DNA from: JAJAZB01 sp964244295
Lineage (GTDB): Bacteria > Bacteroidota > Bacteroidia > Cytophagales > Spirosomataceae
Assembly (NCBI GenBank): GCA_964244295.1
Contig: CAXTIG010000028.1
Location: 26,594-90,593, forward strand
Direction of reading: 5' to 3'
Length of the DNA: 64,000 nucleotides
A program made the position numbers and the translations under genes. The notes below the pieces were generated by a model. The model saw only the letters and a program-made list of their open reading frames with translations, was not told the DNA's origin and did no database searches. Below are positions 9,048 through 17,508 of this stretch, one piece after another (position 1 is the first letter of the stretch; each line of letters starts with the position of its first letter).

Positions 9048-9061
9048 AAAAATAGCCCGGA

Positions 9062-9178
9062 AGCCCCCCCGCCCCCGAAGGGAGAGCTACGCTGCTGCCA
9101 CGTTCGGCAGTTGAGAACAACTCGGAAGTATTGGGACTGGAACCGCAACGTAGCCCCCCCTTCGGGGGCGGGGGGGCT
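9062..9178. repeat. Local inverted repeat between the serA fusion and the methyltransferase gene
   Basis: Perfect 20-bp arms of mostly G and C (9062-9081 and 9159-9178) surround a 77-base centre. It belongs to the class of locally unique hairpins found at many gene ends in this window and could act as a terminator or mRNA end. Confidence 0.7.
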
Positions 9179-9197
9179 GCTGGGGGCTTTTTCGCCT

Positions 9198-9884
9198 ATG
9201 ACTACCCTATTCAAAAAATGCCGGTCCGCTGGCCTGCGCCCGGCGCACGTGGCCGAAGTAGGCGTTCACCTGCCGGAAATGTCGAACGTACTCGATTTCA
9301 TCCGCGAGGGCATTCGCACGACGCTCGTCGAACCCGACCCGGCCATGGGGCAGCGCATCCGGGCGTATTTTGCCGACCAGCCTCAGGTCACGCTTCACGA
9401 GGTGGCCGCCAGCGATGAAGTCGGCACGATTGAACTCGTGCAGCGGGGGCCATCCACGTTTATGCGTCAACTCGCCCTGAGTCCCGCCTTGGCCAACGAC
9501 CAGTACACAATCCGCCCGGAAGATTGTTTTACGGTGGCTACCGTGCCGTTTAGTCAACTCGACGACGGCACCATCGACCTCCTGAGCGTGGACATCGAAG
9601 GCGGGGAGTGGTTTGTAGTGAAGCACTTGCGGAGCCGCCCGACGGTGATTTCATTGGAAACCCACAGTAAATTTTACGACAACCCGTTCCTGCCCCAGAT
9701 TCTCGACTGGATGGCCCAGCAAGGCTACCGGGTTTGGTACAAAGACGACTCCGACACCGTGTTTGTGCGGAAGGATGCCTGGCCCGCTACGGTTTCCGAA
9801 ACGCTCCGCCTCCGGCTAACCGAAGGCCGATTAGCCACGTACCGGGCTTGGAAACGGGCGCTGCGTCGATTGCGAGGACGCTGA
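9198..9884 (+). CDS. FkbM-family SAM-dependent methyltransferase
   Basis: A 228-residue methyltransferase of the FkbM family, which usually O-methylates sugars or other small metabolites. The SAM-binding region starts with HVAEVGVHLPEMSNV and is followed by TTLVEPDPAM, where the acidic residue would bind the ribose. LLSVDIEGGEWFVVKHL is the typical FkbM motif in the middle, and the C-terminus is basic (AWKRALRRLRGR). The start at 9198 is preferred because the open frame upstream runs through the G+C-rich inverted repeat. It separates two serine pathway genes, but its substrate is not evident. Confidence 0.8.
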   Translation: MTTLFKKCRSAGLRPAHVAEVGVHLPEMSNVLDFIREGIRTTLVEPDPAMGQRIRAYFADQPQVTLHEVAASDEVGTIELVQRGPSTFMRQLALSPALANDQYTIRPEDCFTVATVPFSQLDDGTIDLLSVDIEGGEWFVVKHLRSRPTVISLETHSKFYDNPFLPQILDWMAQQGYRVWYKDDSDTVFVRKDAWPATVSETLRLRLTEGRLATYRAWKRALRRLRGR

Positions 9885-9967
9885 GTAGTTGTCAGTCGAT
9901 AGTCGTCAGTCATTGGTCGTTTGCTTTTTGCTAACGACTACCGACTGCTGACTAACCACTATTTTTT

Positions 9968-11053
9968 ATGAAACACACGTTTTTTACCCCCGGCCCCGCC
10001 GAATTGTATCCGACCGTCGAGCAGCACATCAAAAGTGCGCTGGATTCACAGATCGGGTCCATTTCGCACCGCTCGGCGCAGTTTCGGAAACTTTACCAGC
10101 ACGTCGACGAACAGTTGCGGGGGCTGTTGAAAATCCCGAAAACCCACGCCATCCTGTTCACCGGCTCGGCCACGGAAGTGTGGGAACGGGTATTGATGAA
10201 CTGCGTGGAGCATGAGAGTTTTCACCTCGTCAACGGGGCTTTTTCCCGAAAATTCTACGATTTCTCGGTCGAACTGGGCAAGTATGCGCACGTGATGGAG
10301 AAAATCCCCGGCGAAGGCTTCGACTACGCCGGGGTGATGGACTTCGGCATCCCCGACTACGCTGAACTGGTGTGCCTAACGGCCAACGAAACCGCCACTG
10401 GCGCGCAAATGCGAACCGTGGATATGCATAAACTCAAGCGCAGCCACCGCACCAAGCTGTTTTGCGTCGACATGGTTTCGTCGGCTCCGTACCCCGACCT
10501 CGACTTCGACCTGATCGATTCGGCGTTTTTTTCGGTGCAGAAAGCCTTCGGTCTCCCCGCCGGGTTGGGCGTGTGGATTGTCAACGAAAAATGCCTCGAC
10601 AAGGCCGAGCGGCTCCAGGCTCAGCAACCCGTGGGCACCTACCACAGCCTGCCGAGCCTCTGGAAAAACTACAAGAATTTTGAAACCCCCGAAACGCCCA
10701 ACGTCTGGAACATCTACTTGCTGGGGAAATTAGCCGAAGATTTCAACCGCATCGGCATCGACACCATCCGTAAGGAAACCGATGCAAAGGCCCGACTGCT
10801 GTACGGGTTTCTGGAGAAAGACCCGCGTTTTGAAGCAGCCGTGAAAAATCCTGCCCACCAATCGGCTACAGTGGTGGTGGGTAGAGTGAAACGGGGCAGT
10901 GCCACCGACGTACTCGACACCGCCAAACGGGCGGGCTTCGTCGTCGGCAGTGGGTACGGAACTGCTAAAACCACCCAATTCCGCATCGCCAACTTCCCGG
11001 CGGTTTCAATAGAACAAGTTGAAAATCTGATCGATACGCTGACGGTGGACTAG
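9968..11053 (+). CDS. serC: Phosphoserine aminotransferase-like PLP enzyme
   Basis: A 361-residue class V aminotransferase. It begins FTPGPAELYP, as do SerC and alanine-glyoxylate aminotransferases. SATEVWERVL is the phosphate-binding loop region, CVDMVSSAPYPDLDFD holds the Asp that contacts the pyridine nitrogen, and FFSVQKAFGLPAGLG holds the PLP lysine. The C-terminal domain ends with GYGTAKTTQFRIANFP. Its place beside the dehydrogenase-phosphatase fusion strongly suggests it converts 3-phosphohydroxypyruvate to phosphoserine. By sequence alone an alanine-glyoxylate type activity is also possible. An imperfect hairpin at 9886-9960 precedes it. Confidence 0.85.
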   Translation: MKHTFFTPGPAELYPTVEQHIKSALDSQIGSISHRSAQFRKLYQHVDEQLRGLLKIPKTHAILFTGSATEVWERVLMNCVEHESFHLVNGAFSRKFYDFSVELGKYAHVMEKIPGEGFDYAGVMDFGIPDYAELVCLTANETATGAQMRTVDMHKLKRSHRTKLFCVDMVSSAPYPDLDFDLIDSAFFSVQKAFGLPAGLGVWIVNEKCLDKAERLQAQQPVGTYHSLPSLWKNYKNFETPETPNVWNIYLLGKLAEDFNRIGIDTIRKETDAKARLLYGFLEKDPRFEAAVKNPAHQSATVVVGRVKRGSATDVLDTAKRAGFVVGSGYGTAKTTQFRIANFPAVSIEQVENLIDTLTVD

Positions 11054-11055
11054 CT

Positions 11056-11157
11056 TGTCATTCAGAGCGCAGCGAAGGATCTTTCGCCTCTAACCTCCAG
11101 ATTAGATGCAACCGCGTGCTGTCATCCTTCGCTGCGCTCTGGATGACAGCACGCGGT
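11056..11157. repeat. Interrupted palindromic intergenic repeat, short copy 2
   Basis: Arms 11056-11080 and 11124-11148 pair at 24 of 25 positions. The right arm also folds on itself (11111-11127 with 11141-11157), giving nested hairpins. It lies between convergent genes and could terminate both. Confidence 0.85.
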
Positions 11158-11159
11158 GT

Positions 11160-11747
11160 TTACCCCCTCCCCGCCGTCAGTTCCTCCTGCAACTTCCGAA
11201 GTTCGCCCCAGGCTCCGTCGGCGGCGAGTTGAGCCTGTCGGGGCCAGGAGCCAGGGTCCTGAATCTGAAAGCGTGGTCCGGCGGCGCGCAGAATCTGACT
11301 CAGGCGTTCGGGGCTGGTGGTGGCCAGTTGGTCGAACGTCAGGATGCCTTCGTTGTTCAACAACTCTTCGATTTTCGGCCCGATGCCCTCCACAATTTTC
11401 AAATCGTCGGGCGTGTTCGGAGTAGCCCGCCTCGTTGACTCGACCAGTTCGGTCACTTCAAACACGGGCGATTCGATCGACGTGTTGATGCCGGGCACCG
11501 GCGAAATCGGCTCAATGTGGAAGGGCGTTTCCAACACCGTTTGTTTGATCAGACCACCAGCGGCACGGCGGCATTCGTCGAGTTGGGCCTGCCGGTCGCC
11601 GATGCGGTCGTTGAGCAGGTTGACGCGACCGGCGTACACCAGTCGGGCCAGCAGCCAACCCAGCACCGTCGCCAGCGACAAAATCAGCAGGATTTCCAGC
11701 ATGGCCTCAATCTGGGGGCTGAGGATGGAAGGGGTTTGGAGAAGCAT
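11160..11747 (-). CDS. Membrane-anchored helix-hairpin-helix domain protein A
   Basis: A 195-residue protein with an N-terminal transmembrane segment (ILLILSLATVLGWLLARLV), a short coiled-coil-like region with a conserved cysteine (QAQLDECRRAAG), a flexible linker and a C-terminal helix-hairpin-helix domain (DDLKIVEGIGPKIEELLNNE). HhH domains of this type bind nucleic acid or act as protein modules in envelope proteins of Bacteroidota. Its exact function is unknown. It is the last gene of a minus-strand set after an OmpA-type gene and a close paralogue. The final 60 codons are almost identical in DNA to the paralogue (repeat at 11221-11405). Confidence 0.75.
   Translation of the reverse strand: MLLQTPSILSPQIEAMLEILLILSLATVLGWLLARLVYAGRVNLLNDRIGDRQAQLDECRRAAGGLIKQTVLETPFHIEPISPVPGINTSIESPVFEVTELVESTRRATPNTPDDLKIVEGIGPKIEELLNNEGILTFDQLATTSPERLSQILRAAGPRFQIQDPGSWPRQAQLAADGAWGELRKLQEELTAGRG
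11221..11405 (-). repeat. Near-identical 185-bp segment shared by the two HhH genes, copy 1
   Basis: It aligns without gaps to 11898-12082 with about six differences by eye. The rest of the two genes is much less similar, which points to recent gene conversion or partial duplication. Confidence 0.85.
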
Positions 11748-11836
11748 GATGGTTTGAAGGTTTGATTGAGTTTGAAGGTTTGCTTGGGTTTGAGAAAAAT
11801 TTTAAACTATCAAACCCCGTCAAACCCTCAAATCAA

Positions 11837-12415
11837 TTAGTGCCGTCCGGCGGCCAAGTCATTCTGTAGTTGCTTGAGGCCATTCCAGTCTTCAGCAGCG
11901 GCGAGTTGAGCCTGTCGGGGCCAGGTACCGGGGTCCTGAATCTGAAAGCGTGGCCCGGCGGCGCGCAGAATCTGACTCAGGCGTTCGGGGCTGGTGGTGG
12001 CCAGTTGGTCGAACGTCAGGATGCCTTCGTTGTTCAACAATTCTTCGATTTTCGGCCCAATGCCCTCCACAATTTTCAAATCATTGGCGGCGGGTGTCGG
12101 TACGGGCAGCACCATCGGTGGCGGCGTAATAAACCCTACGCCGGGCATCGGTTCGGGTTCGGGTAGCACAACGGGAGCCGGAGGCACCGGGACTGGGGCA
12201 ACGCGTACCGGAGCGGAAGCCAAGGAGGCGACAGGTTTACGGCTCAGGCATTCGTCTACCTCGACTTCGAGGCGGGCAAGTTCGGGTTCGAGGGCATCGG
12301 CTTGGCGCTTCCGGGATAAGTACCCGATCACGAAACCGATCAGACCCGCCACAGCCGCCAGCAGCCAATGCTGCCAGGTGGCGTTCGGATTGTTGAGTGG
12401 ATTGAGGTCGAACAT
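11837..12415 (-). CDS. Membrane-anchored helix-hairpin-helix domain protein B
   Basis: A 192-residue paralogue of the next gene in the same direction. It has one transmembrane helix near the N-terminus (WLLAAVAGLIGFVIGYL), a basic stretch, a coiled-coil-like region ending in DECLSRK, a long Pro/Val-rich linker and the same C-terminal HhH module (NDLKIVEGIGPKIEELLNNE). The linker and membrane helix differ from paralogue A, while the HhH part is nearly identical in DNA. Together with the OmpA-type gene upstream it may form an envelope module. Function unknown. Confidence 0.75.
   Translation of the reverse strand: MFDLNPLNNPNATWQHWLLAAVAGLIGFVIGYLSRKRQADALEPELARLEVEVDECLSRKPVASLASAPVRVAPVPVPPAPVVLPEPEPMPGVGFITPPPMVLPVPTPAANDLKIVEGIGPKIEELLNNEGILTFDQLATTSPERLSQILRAAGPRFQIQDPGTWPRQAQLAAAEDWNGLKQLQNDLAAGRH
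11898..12082 (-). repeat. Near-identical 185-bp segment shared by the two HhH genes, copy 2
   Basis: Partner of 11221-11405, encoding the HhH domain of protein B. Confidence 0.85.
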
Positions 12416-12440
12416 GGCGTTTGGTTGAAAAGATAACTGG

Positions 12441-12501
12441 GTACTTGGGGTACCTGGGGTACCTGGGTGATTTTCCTAAATTACCCAGGTATCCCAAGTA
12501 C
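12441..12501. repeat. Local inverted repeat after the OmpA-type gene
   Basis: The arm 12441-12459 pairs with 12483-12501 except at one position, and the left side holds an extra tandem GGGTACCTG unit. It sits between the OmpA-type gene end and the HhH gene start. Confidence 0.65.
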
Positions 12502-13431
12502 CTACTGCACTACAATCGAAACCCGCCGGTTGGCGCGGCGACCAGCGGCAGTAGCGTTGTCGGCTTTGGGTTGGGCTTCGCCCTGGCCGTCGGTACTAAG
12601 TTGACGACTCGGAATTCCCAACCGCCCGAACTGCACTTTCACCGCGTTAGCTCGTTTTTTTGAAAGCGCGAGGTTCTGTCTATCGTCCCCTTCGCTGTCG
12701 GTGTGGCCGGTGAGAGCGAGGGTTTTGTCGCGGTGTTCGCGGAGGTACTTTTTGGCTTCTTGCAAAAATCGTTCGTTGGCGGGTGTCCCGATGTACGTGG
12801 TCTTGCCGGAAGGAAAGTACAATTCCATCGTAGTGAACACGTCCTTAAACGGTTCGGCTTTCGCCAATCCTTCTTCCGTTTCAGCCACCGGCTTGGCTAG
12901 TTCGGTGGTGTTCAAGGTCGTACCGGTAAATCCAAAACCCAGTCCGCCCCGTAGCGAGTCGTTCAGGAAGGTGAGGTCGTCCACCGTTTTGGCCTCGGTT
13001 GTGATGGATGCCTCCGACGCACCCGCCTGCACGAGGTAGCCCTTGAGGGCGGCGGCGCGGGCCAGACCGAGGTTTTAGAAGGTCGTTTTGTTTTCTTCCG
13101 ACGACGCATACAGACCCGTTACGGTGAGTTTACGGTCAGGGTAGGCCTTCAGGTACGCAGCCAGCGAATCGGCTTGAGCGCGCACGGCATTGAGGTTGAG
13201 GTCGGCCCCGGAGCGGGCGAAACTGAAGTTGCCCGGCGCGTAGAGACGGAGCCGTTCGCCATCGGCGAGGTCGAGGCCAGGAGCCAGGGCCGTGGCGGGT
13301 TGGTCGGGAGCCGTAACGCTGACGCGGGCTACGGTGTCACACAATTCTTTAATCCGGCAAGTGTGCCACCAGGCACCCAGCCCCATGTTGACAAACAGGG
13401 CCACCCACCAGAACGCTTTGTTGCTGAACAT
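12502..13431 (-). pseudogene. OmpA-family envelope protein with one in-frame stop codon
   Basis: A signal-anchored protein of 309 codons built from two OmpA-like peptidoglycan-binding domains. The first 118 codons encode a membrane segment (FWWVALFVNMGLGAWWHT) and part of the first domain (SFARSGADLNLNAVRAQADS). The reading then hits TAA at 13075-13077, but the same frame continues directly with NLGLARAAALKGYLVQAG, the normal continuation. The second domain follows, with TGHTDSEGDDRQNLALSKKR and GRRANRRVSIVV. A single GAA-to-TAA change would explain this. It may be a recent null mutation or a sequencing error. The two HhH genes follow on the same strand. Confidence 0.85.
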
Positions 13432-13776
13432 GGCAAAAGCGGGGTTTAGGGTTCAGGAAAAGTAAGGTGTATCGAGGGCGGTGGGAAGCAAGCCACCCCG
13501 AATGTGCCAGGGGGCGAGGCAAAGGTAACTTTTTGAGTACCCGACGCAAGCGGCCAGGAATCTTACAGTCAGCATCTGGTTAAAACCAGAAAGTGAAGTG
13601 GATTGTTTTAGGCCTAACTATCCACCGGGGAAAATCGTTTTTTGTAACCGTATCGTCAACGTAAGACGGTTTACCGGCGAATAAGAATCCAGGTATGCTA
13701 ATAAAGAAATTTCTATTCAATTTTATCCTCCTGCGTTTATTATTTTTTTCCTTACATTTTATTCATATCGAGTAAA
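13432..13776. other. 345-base gap with no recognised gene
   Basis: The part next to the OmpA-type gene is its leader. The remainder is increasingly AT-rich towards the gene at 13777 and shows no ORF, hairpin or RNA gene that I can support. Confidence 0.6.
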
Positions 13777-14973
13777 TTAATCGGCTGTATGTAAAGGATA
13801 GATCTCGTATTTTTTAGTAAGCAATTCGTAGGTTAATTTCATCCAAATAAAAATACAAAACGCCGCTTTTAGCACGTAGGGGTATACCAGAGATTCCCGT
13901 AAAAACGATGGAAATACATCGGTCGGCGAAAGGCTGGTAAAGACAAAAGCAAGCAGTATCAAACACCGATCGAGTAGGTTAGAATGCTGCGAGAAATACC
14001 AAATTCCTACCCCGCCCATCGCAATTACAAAGGTTGGAGATTCAGCTTTATGATTAAACACGACCACCCAAATCAAGACAGTCGCCATCAAATCTAACCT
14101 AAACTTAGCAAATTTATATTGTCCGAAACGTAGGAGTGGTAAGAGCAGCAACAAAATACCAACGAAAGTCACTCCACCTTTAGGCGGGTACCAAGTAAAC
14201 CACTTATTTAAAACACCCATCACAGAAAGCCCCGCCGACCCCGTATGATCTGCTTTTAAAAGTACTCCCCAATTTTGATACTGAGCAACTAAGTCAGAAA
14301 AGGAAATGACTCCTAAAGGTAAAAATAACAAGAGCAGAGTCCAGCCAATACCTACGACTAAAGTAAAAGACTTACGAGGATGAAAAGCGAACAATACAAA
14401 AAATGCCAGGGCAAAAGGTTTAATGAATGCTGCCAGTAGAATACACAACACTGCCCAATGGGATTTGCGCTGCTCCACGAATATAAATGCCCAAAGTACT
14501 AATCCTAAAATCAAAGCATTACTCTGTGCATTCTGAAGGGATGTAATCAATTCTAAAAGAATAAACCACTGAATCGTAACCTTCTTCGAGTGATTTAGAT
14601 AGGGAACGTTGTTGATTGCGAAAAATAAGACCAACGAATTCAGCAGATTCCATACTAATAAACCTACCCAATCTGGCAAGTAGATAAACAAACCCATGAA
14701 CAAAGCAAACGTAGGAGAGTATTTAAATAAATCCCACTGTTCGTTAAGATACCAAGTGTATAAATTCTGATTTGACACCAAATGAACTGCTGAATTTTTG
14801 AAAATTACGTAATTATTATAATTTGTGTACGCTGCGGGACTTCCCTCGAAGGACTTTAAACCAAGCAAATAATTCTGAAAACTTACCAGTATCGTAATCA
14901 ATAGAACCAGAACAAGGACTACTTTCTCCTTCATGAAAAAAGATAGCGTGCGTTGCAAGTCGTTGTTTTTCAT
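13777..14973 (-). CDS. Polytopic membrane protein, GT87-like (DUF2029) mannosyltransferase family
   Basis: A 398-residue protein with about ten transmembrane helices. It looks like the GT87/DUF2029 family of polyprenol-phosphate-sugar dependent transferases, which act from the membrane on glycans. Family-like features are the luminal loop LYTWYLNEQWDLFKYSPTFA after helix 1 and a KPFALAFFVLF-like helix. The gene is much richer in A and T than its neighbours and uses A/T-ending codons, a sign of horizontal transfer or a different codon history. The exact donor and acceptor are unknown. Confidence 0.7.
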   Translation of the reverse strand: MKNNDLQRTLSFFMKEKVVLVLVLLITILVSFQNYLLGLKSFEGSPAAYTNYNNYVIFKNSAVHLVSNQNLYTWYLNEQWDLFKYSPTFALFMGLFIYLPDWVGLLVWNLLNSLVLFFAINNVPYLNHSKKVTIQWFILLELITSLQNAQSNALILGLVLWAFIFVEQRKSHWAVLCILLAAFIKPFALAFFVLFAFHPRKSFTLVVGIGWTLLLLFLPLGVISFSDLVAQYQNWGVLLKADHTGSAGLSVMGVLNKWFTWYPPKGGVTFVGILLLLLPLLRFGQYKFAKFRLDLMATVLIWVVVFNHKAESPTFVIAMGGVGIWYFSQHSNLLDRCLILLAFVFTSLSPTDVFPSFLRESLVYPYVLKAAFCIFIWMKLTYELLTKKYEIYPLHTAD

Positions 14974-15165
14974 GGAGTCAATTCAAAATATTATTTTTTT
15001 CTATACTAGGAGCGAAAAAAGCTGTCGCTTTCAATACCAGCACGTTGGTAGGGCCAAGAGTGGCGCTCAGTTCACCCGATGGGTATGCATCGCGTCGAAC
15101 GCGTGTTTTTGTTAACGTACCATTTTTTGTATCCAAAGTGAGGGAAATACGAAGTGCATTTTCAG

Positions 15166-15205
15166 CCAAAATCCCCACTCCGAGCGCTCGGAGTGGGGAT
15201 TTTGG
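15166..15205 (-). terminator. Terminator-like 20-bp perfect hairpin after rho
   Basis: Arms 15166-15185 and 15186-15205 are exact complements with essentially no loop beyond the central bases. The hairpin lies 20 bases past the rho stop, with an A/T-rich outer stem. Confidence 0.75.
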
Positions 15206-15224
15206 TCGATAAAGAAGCCAAAAC

Positions 15225-17249
15225 CTACCGATTCATCGTAATCAAAAACTCCTCATTGTTCCGAGTGCCTTTCATTTTGTCGAGCAGGAATTCCATGCTT
15301 TCCACCGAGTTCATGTCCGACATATATTTGCGCAGAATCCATACCCGCTGGAGGGTTTCTTTATCCAAAAGCAGATCTTCGCGGCGGGTGCCCGAAGCGG
15401 GTACGTCAATGGCCGGGAACACGCGGCGGTTGGAGAGCTTACGGTCCAACTGGAGTTCCATGTTGCCGGTGCCTTTGAATTCTTCAAAAATCACCTCGTC
15501 CATCCGGCTACCCGTTTCGATGAGCGCCGTGGCGATGATGGTCAGTGAGCCGCCATTTTCGATGTTACGCGCCGCGCCGAAAAAGCGCTTGGGTTTGTGG
15601 AGGGCGTTGGCATCCACCCCGCCCGAAAGTATTTTCCCCGAACTCGGCACCACCGTGTTGTAGGCCCGGGCCAGGCGGGTAATCGAGTCGAGCAAAATCA
15701 CCACGTCGTGACCGCATTCGACCATGCGCTTGGCTTTTTCCAGCACCAATCCCGACACTTTCACGTGGCGCTCGGCCTGTTCGTCAAACGTTGAACTGAT
15801 TACTTCGGCCTTCACGCTGCGCTGCATATCGGTCACTTCCTCGGGGCGCTCGTCGATGAGCAACACGATGAGGTACACCTCCGGGTGGTTGCGGGCGATG
15901 GCGTTGGCGATTTCCTTGAGCAGCACCGTTTTCCCCGTTTTGGGCTGGGCCACGATCATTCCGCGCTGGCCCTTGCCGATGGGCGCGAAGAGGTCGAGTA
16001 TCCGGGTCGAATACTGATCGGGGCGGTTGCTGAGGTTGAGTTTTTCTTCGGGAAACAACGGCGTGAGGTACTCGAAAGGAATCCGGTCGCGGATTTCCTC
16101 GGTGGTTTTGCCGTTTACGTTTTCCACCTTCAGCAGGGCGAAATACTTCTCGCCTTCCTTCGGGGGCCGGATCGAGCCTTTCACCGAATCGCCAGTTTTC
16201 AACCCAAACAACTTGATCTGCGAAGGCGACACGTAAATGTCGTCGGGCGAGGCGAGGTAATTGAAATCCGCCGAGCGGAGGAAGCCGTAGCCGCCATCCT
16301 GCATGATTTCGAGAACGCCCTCATTTTCAATCATCCCATCGAACTCGCGGATCATCTGGTTGTAATTCCGCTTGATCTGCTGGGTATACTGCGTGACGGG
16401 CTGGGGTTGTTGCTGGGGGCGGTTTTGGGCCGTTTCGTCGGGACGGTTGTCGTTGCGGACATCCGGGCGATCGCCCCGTTCGGCTTCCTGGGGGCGGGTC
16501 TGCGGGCGGGTCTCCGAATTGCCAGTGGATTCGGTCAACGGACTATCCGCTACCTCGGCGGTGGCATTGTAAGCGTCGTCGAGCGAGAAATCGTTGTTGG
16601 TACCCAAGCTAAAATCCAGGTCGGTCTCCTCGGATTCAAACGGCATTTCGGTCAGTGCCGTGGCGGTCGGCGCTCCGACGACCGGCGATCCGGCGACCGG
16701 CAATTCTGAAGCCGGTAGGTTCGCACCCGATGCCGTCTCCTCCGGCGTCACTTCTCCTGCTTCCAGCCGGGGAGCGGGATCGGCGGCTCCGGCGTCGCGC
16801 CGGGCCCTATACGTAGCCGAAGGAGTTTCGGGGGTCGGCGCGGCGGGGAGTTCTTCGTTGCGCCGCCCTCCGCGTACCCGGCTCGAACCCACCGGACGCG
16901 GGGCTGCGCTGCCGTTGACTTTGGGGGCGGGGGCATTTTCGGGAGCGTCCTCTTTCTTGATGCGCTGGCGCTTCGGACGGTCGCCGTCGGGTGTCCCGAT
17001 TGAAGGTTGTTCTTTTTTGACCCGACGGGTCTCACGGTTCTCTTCACTCATAGACGTAGGGCGCTCATCGGCGCTGAAAAATTCGATGTCAGAGAAGTTG
17101 ACGGTGGGTTTGGGCGGGGCCTGCCGCGCCATAATTTGTTGAATAAGGTCGCTTTTACCGTATTGGTAAACGTGGGTAATCTGTAACGTTTCAGCGAGTG
17201 CTCTCAACGCGGAGAGCGGTTTGGCCTGGAGGTCTTCAGCACGAAACAT
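15225..17249 (-). CDS. rho: Transcription termination factor Rho with long N-terminal insert
   Basis: A 674-residue hexameric RNA helicase that ends transcription, against about 420 residues in E. coli. Residues 1-45 form the Rho N-terminal helical domain (LSALRALAETLQITHVYQYG). Residues about 50-290 are a disordered charged insert rich in Arg, Glu, Pro and Ala, as in other high-G+C Bacteroidota and Actinobacteria. A cold-shock-like RNA-binding domain follows (GVLEIMQDGGYGFLRS), then the ATPase with Walker A (AQPKTGKTVLL), LLIDERPEEVTDM and Walker B (VVILLDSITRLARAYN). A likely promoter lies 186 bases upstream, leaving a long leader. Confidence 0.95.
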   Translation of the reverse strand: MFRAEDLQAKPLSALRALAETLQITHVYQYGKSDLIQQIMARQAPPKPTVNFSDIEFFSADERPTSMSEENRETRRVKKEQPSIGTPDGDRPKRQRIKKEDAPENAPAPKVNGSAAPRPVGSSRVRGGRRNEELPAAPTPETPSATYRARRDAGAADPAPRLEAGEVTPEETASGANLPASELPVAGSPVVGAPTATALTEMPFESEETDLDFSLGTNNDFSLDDAYNATAEVADSPLTESTGNSETRPQTRPQEAERGDRPDVRNDNRPDETAQNRPQQQPQPVTQYTQQIKRNYNQMIREFDGMIENEGVLEIMQDGGYGFLRSADFNYLASPDDIYVSPSQIKLFGLKTGDSVKGSIRPPKEGEKYFALLKVENVNGKTTEEIRDRIPFEYLTPLFPEEKLNLSNRPDQYSTRILDLFAPIGKGQRGMIVAQPKTGKTVLLKEIANAIARNHPEVYLIVLLIDERPEEVTDMQRSVKAEVISSTFDEQAERHVKVSGLVLEKAKRMVECGHDVVILLDSITRLARAYNTVVPSSGKILSGGVDANALHKPKRFFGAARNIENGGSLTIIATALIETGSRMDEVIFEEFKGTGNMELQLDRKLSNRRVFPAIDVPASGTRREDLLLDKETLQRVWILRKYMSDMNSVESMEFLLDKMKGTRNNEEFLITMNR

Positions 17250-17434
17250 AAGTGAGCGCGGCCCGCCGGTCGGCAGTACCGTGGAAAAGGCAATCGGTTA
17301 GTAGCGCAGACAATCGCAAACGAGAAAAAATAACTCCGACTAAAACTGCGGTGGAATGAGAAGAATTCAGCGACGAACGGCGAACGGAAAGAGATTCTAC
17401 AATTAACGTGCCGTGGAGAAGTTGATCAGCGTCA

Positions 17435-17465
17435 CAAAAATAGGCTCGACATTCACGTAAGTCAA
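17435..17465 (-). promoter_or_regulatory. Predicted rho promoter (Bacteroidota type)
   Basis: On the minus strand, TTG (17463-17465) and TATTTTTG (17435-17442) are separated by exactly 20 bases. This matches the TTG / TAnnTTTG promoter of Bacteroidota primary sigma factors. Transcription would start near 17428, leaving a leader of roughly 180 bases before rho, where autoregulation could act. Confidence 0.5.
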
Positions 17466-17508
17466 GAAGACGGTTAAAAGTTTCGCCGAAAAAGGATTTT
17501 TATGCGAC

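Noticed and set aside
14978..15178. 66-codon minus-strand ORF between rho and the GT87-like gene
   Set aside because: No recognisable motif, and it runs into the rho terminator hairpin; not supported as a gene.
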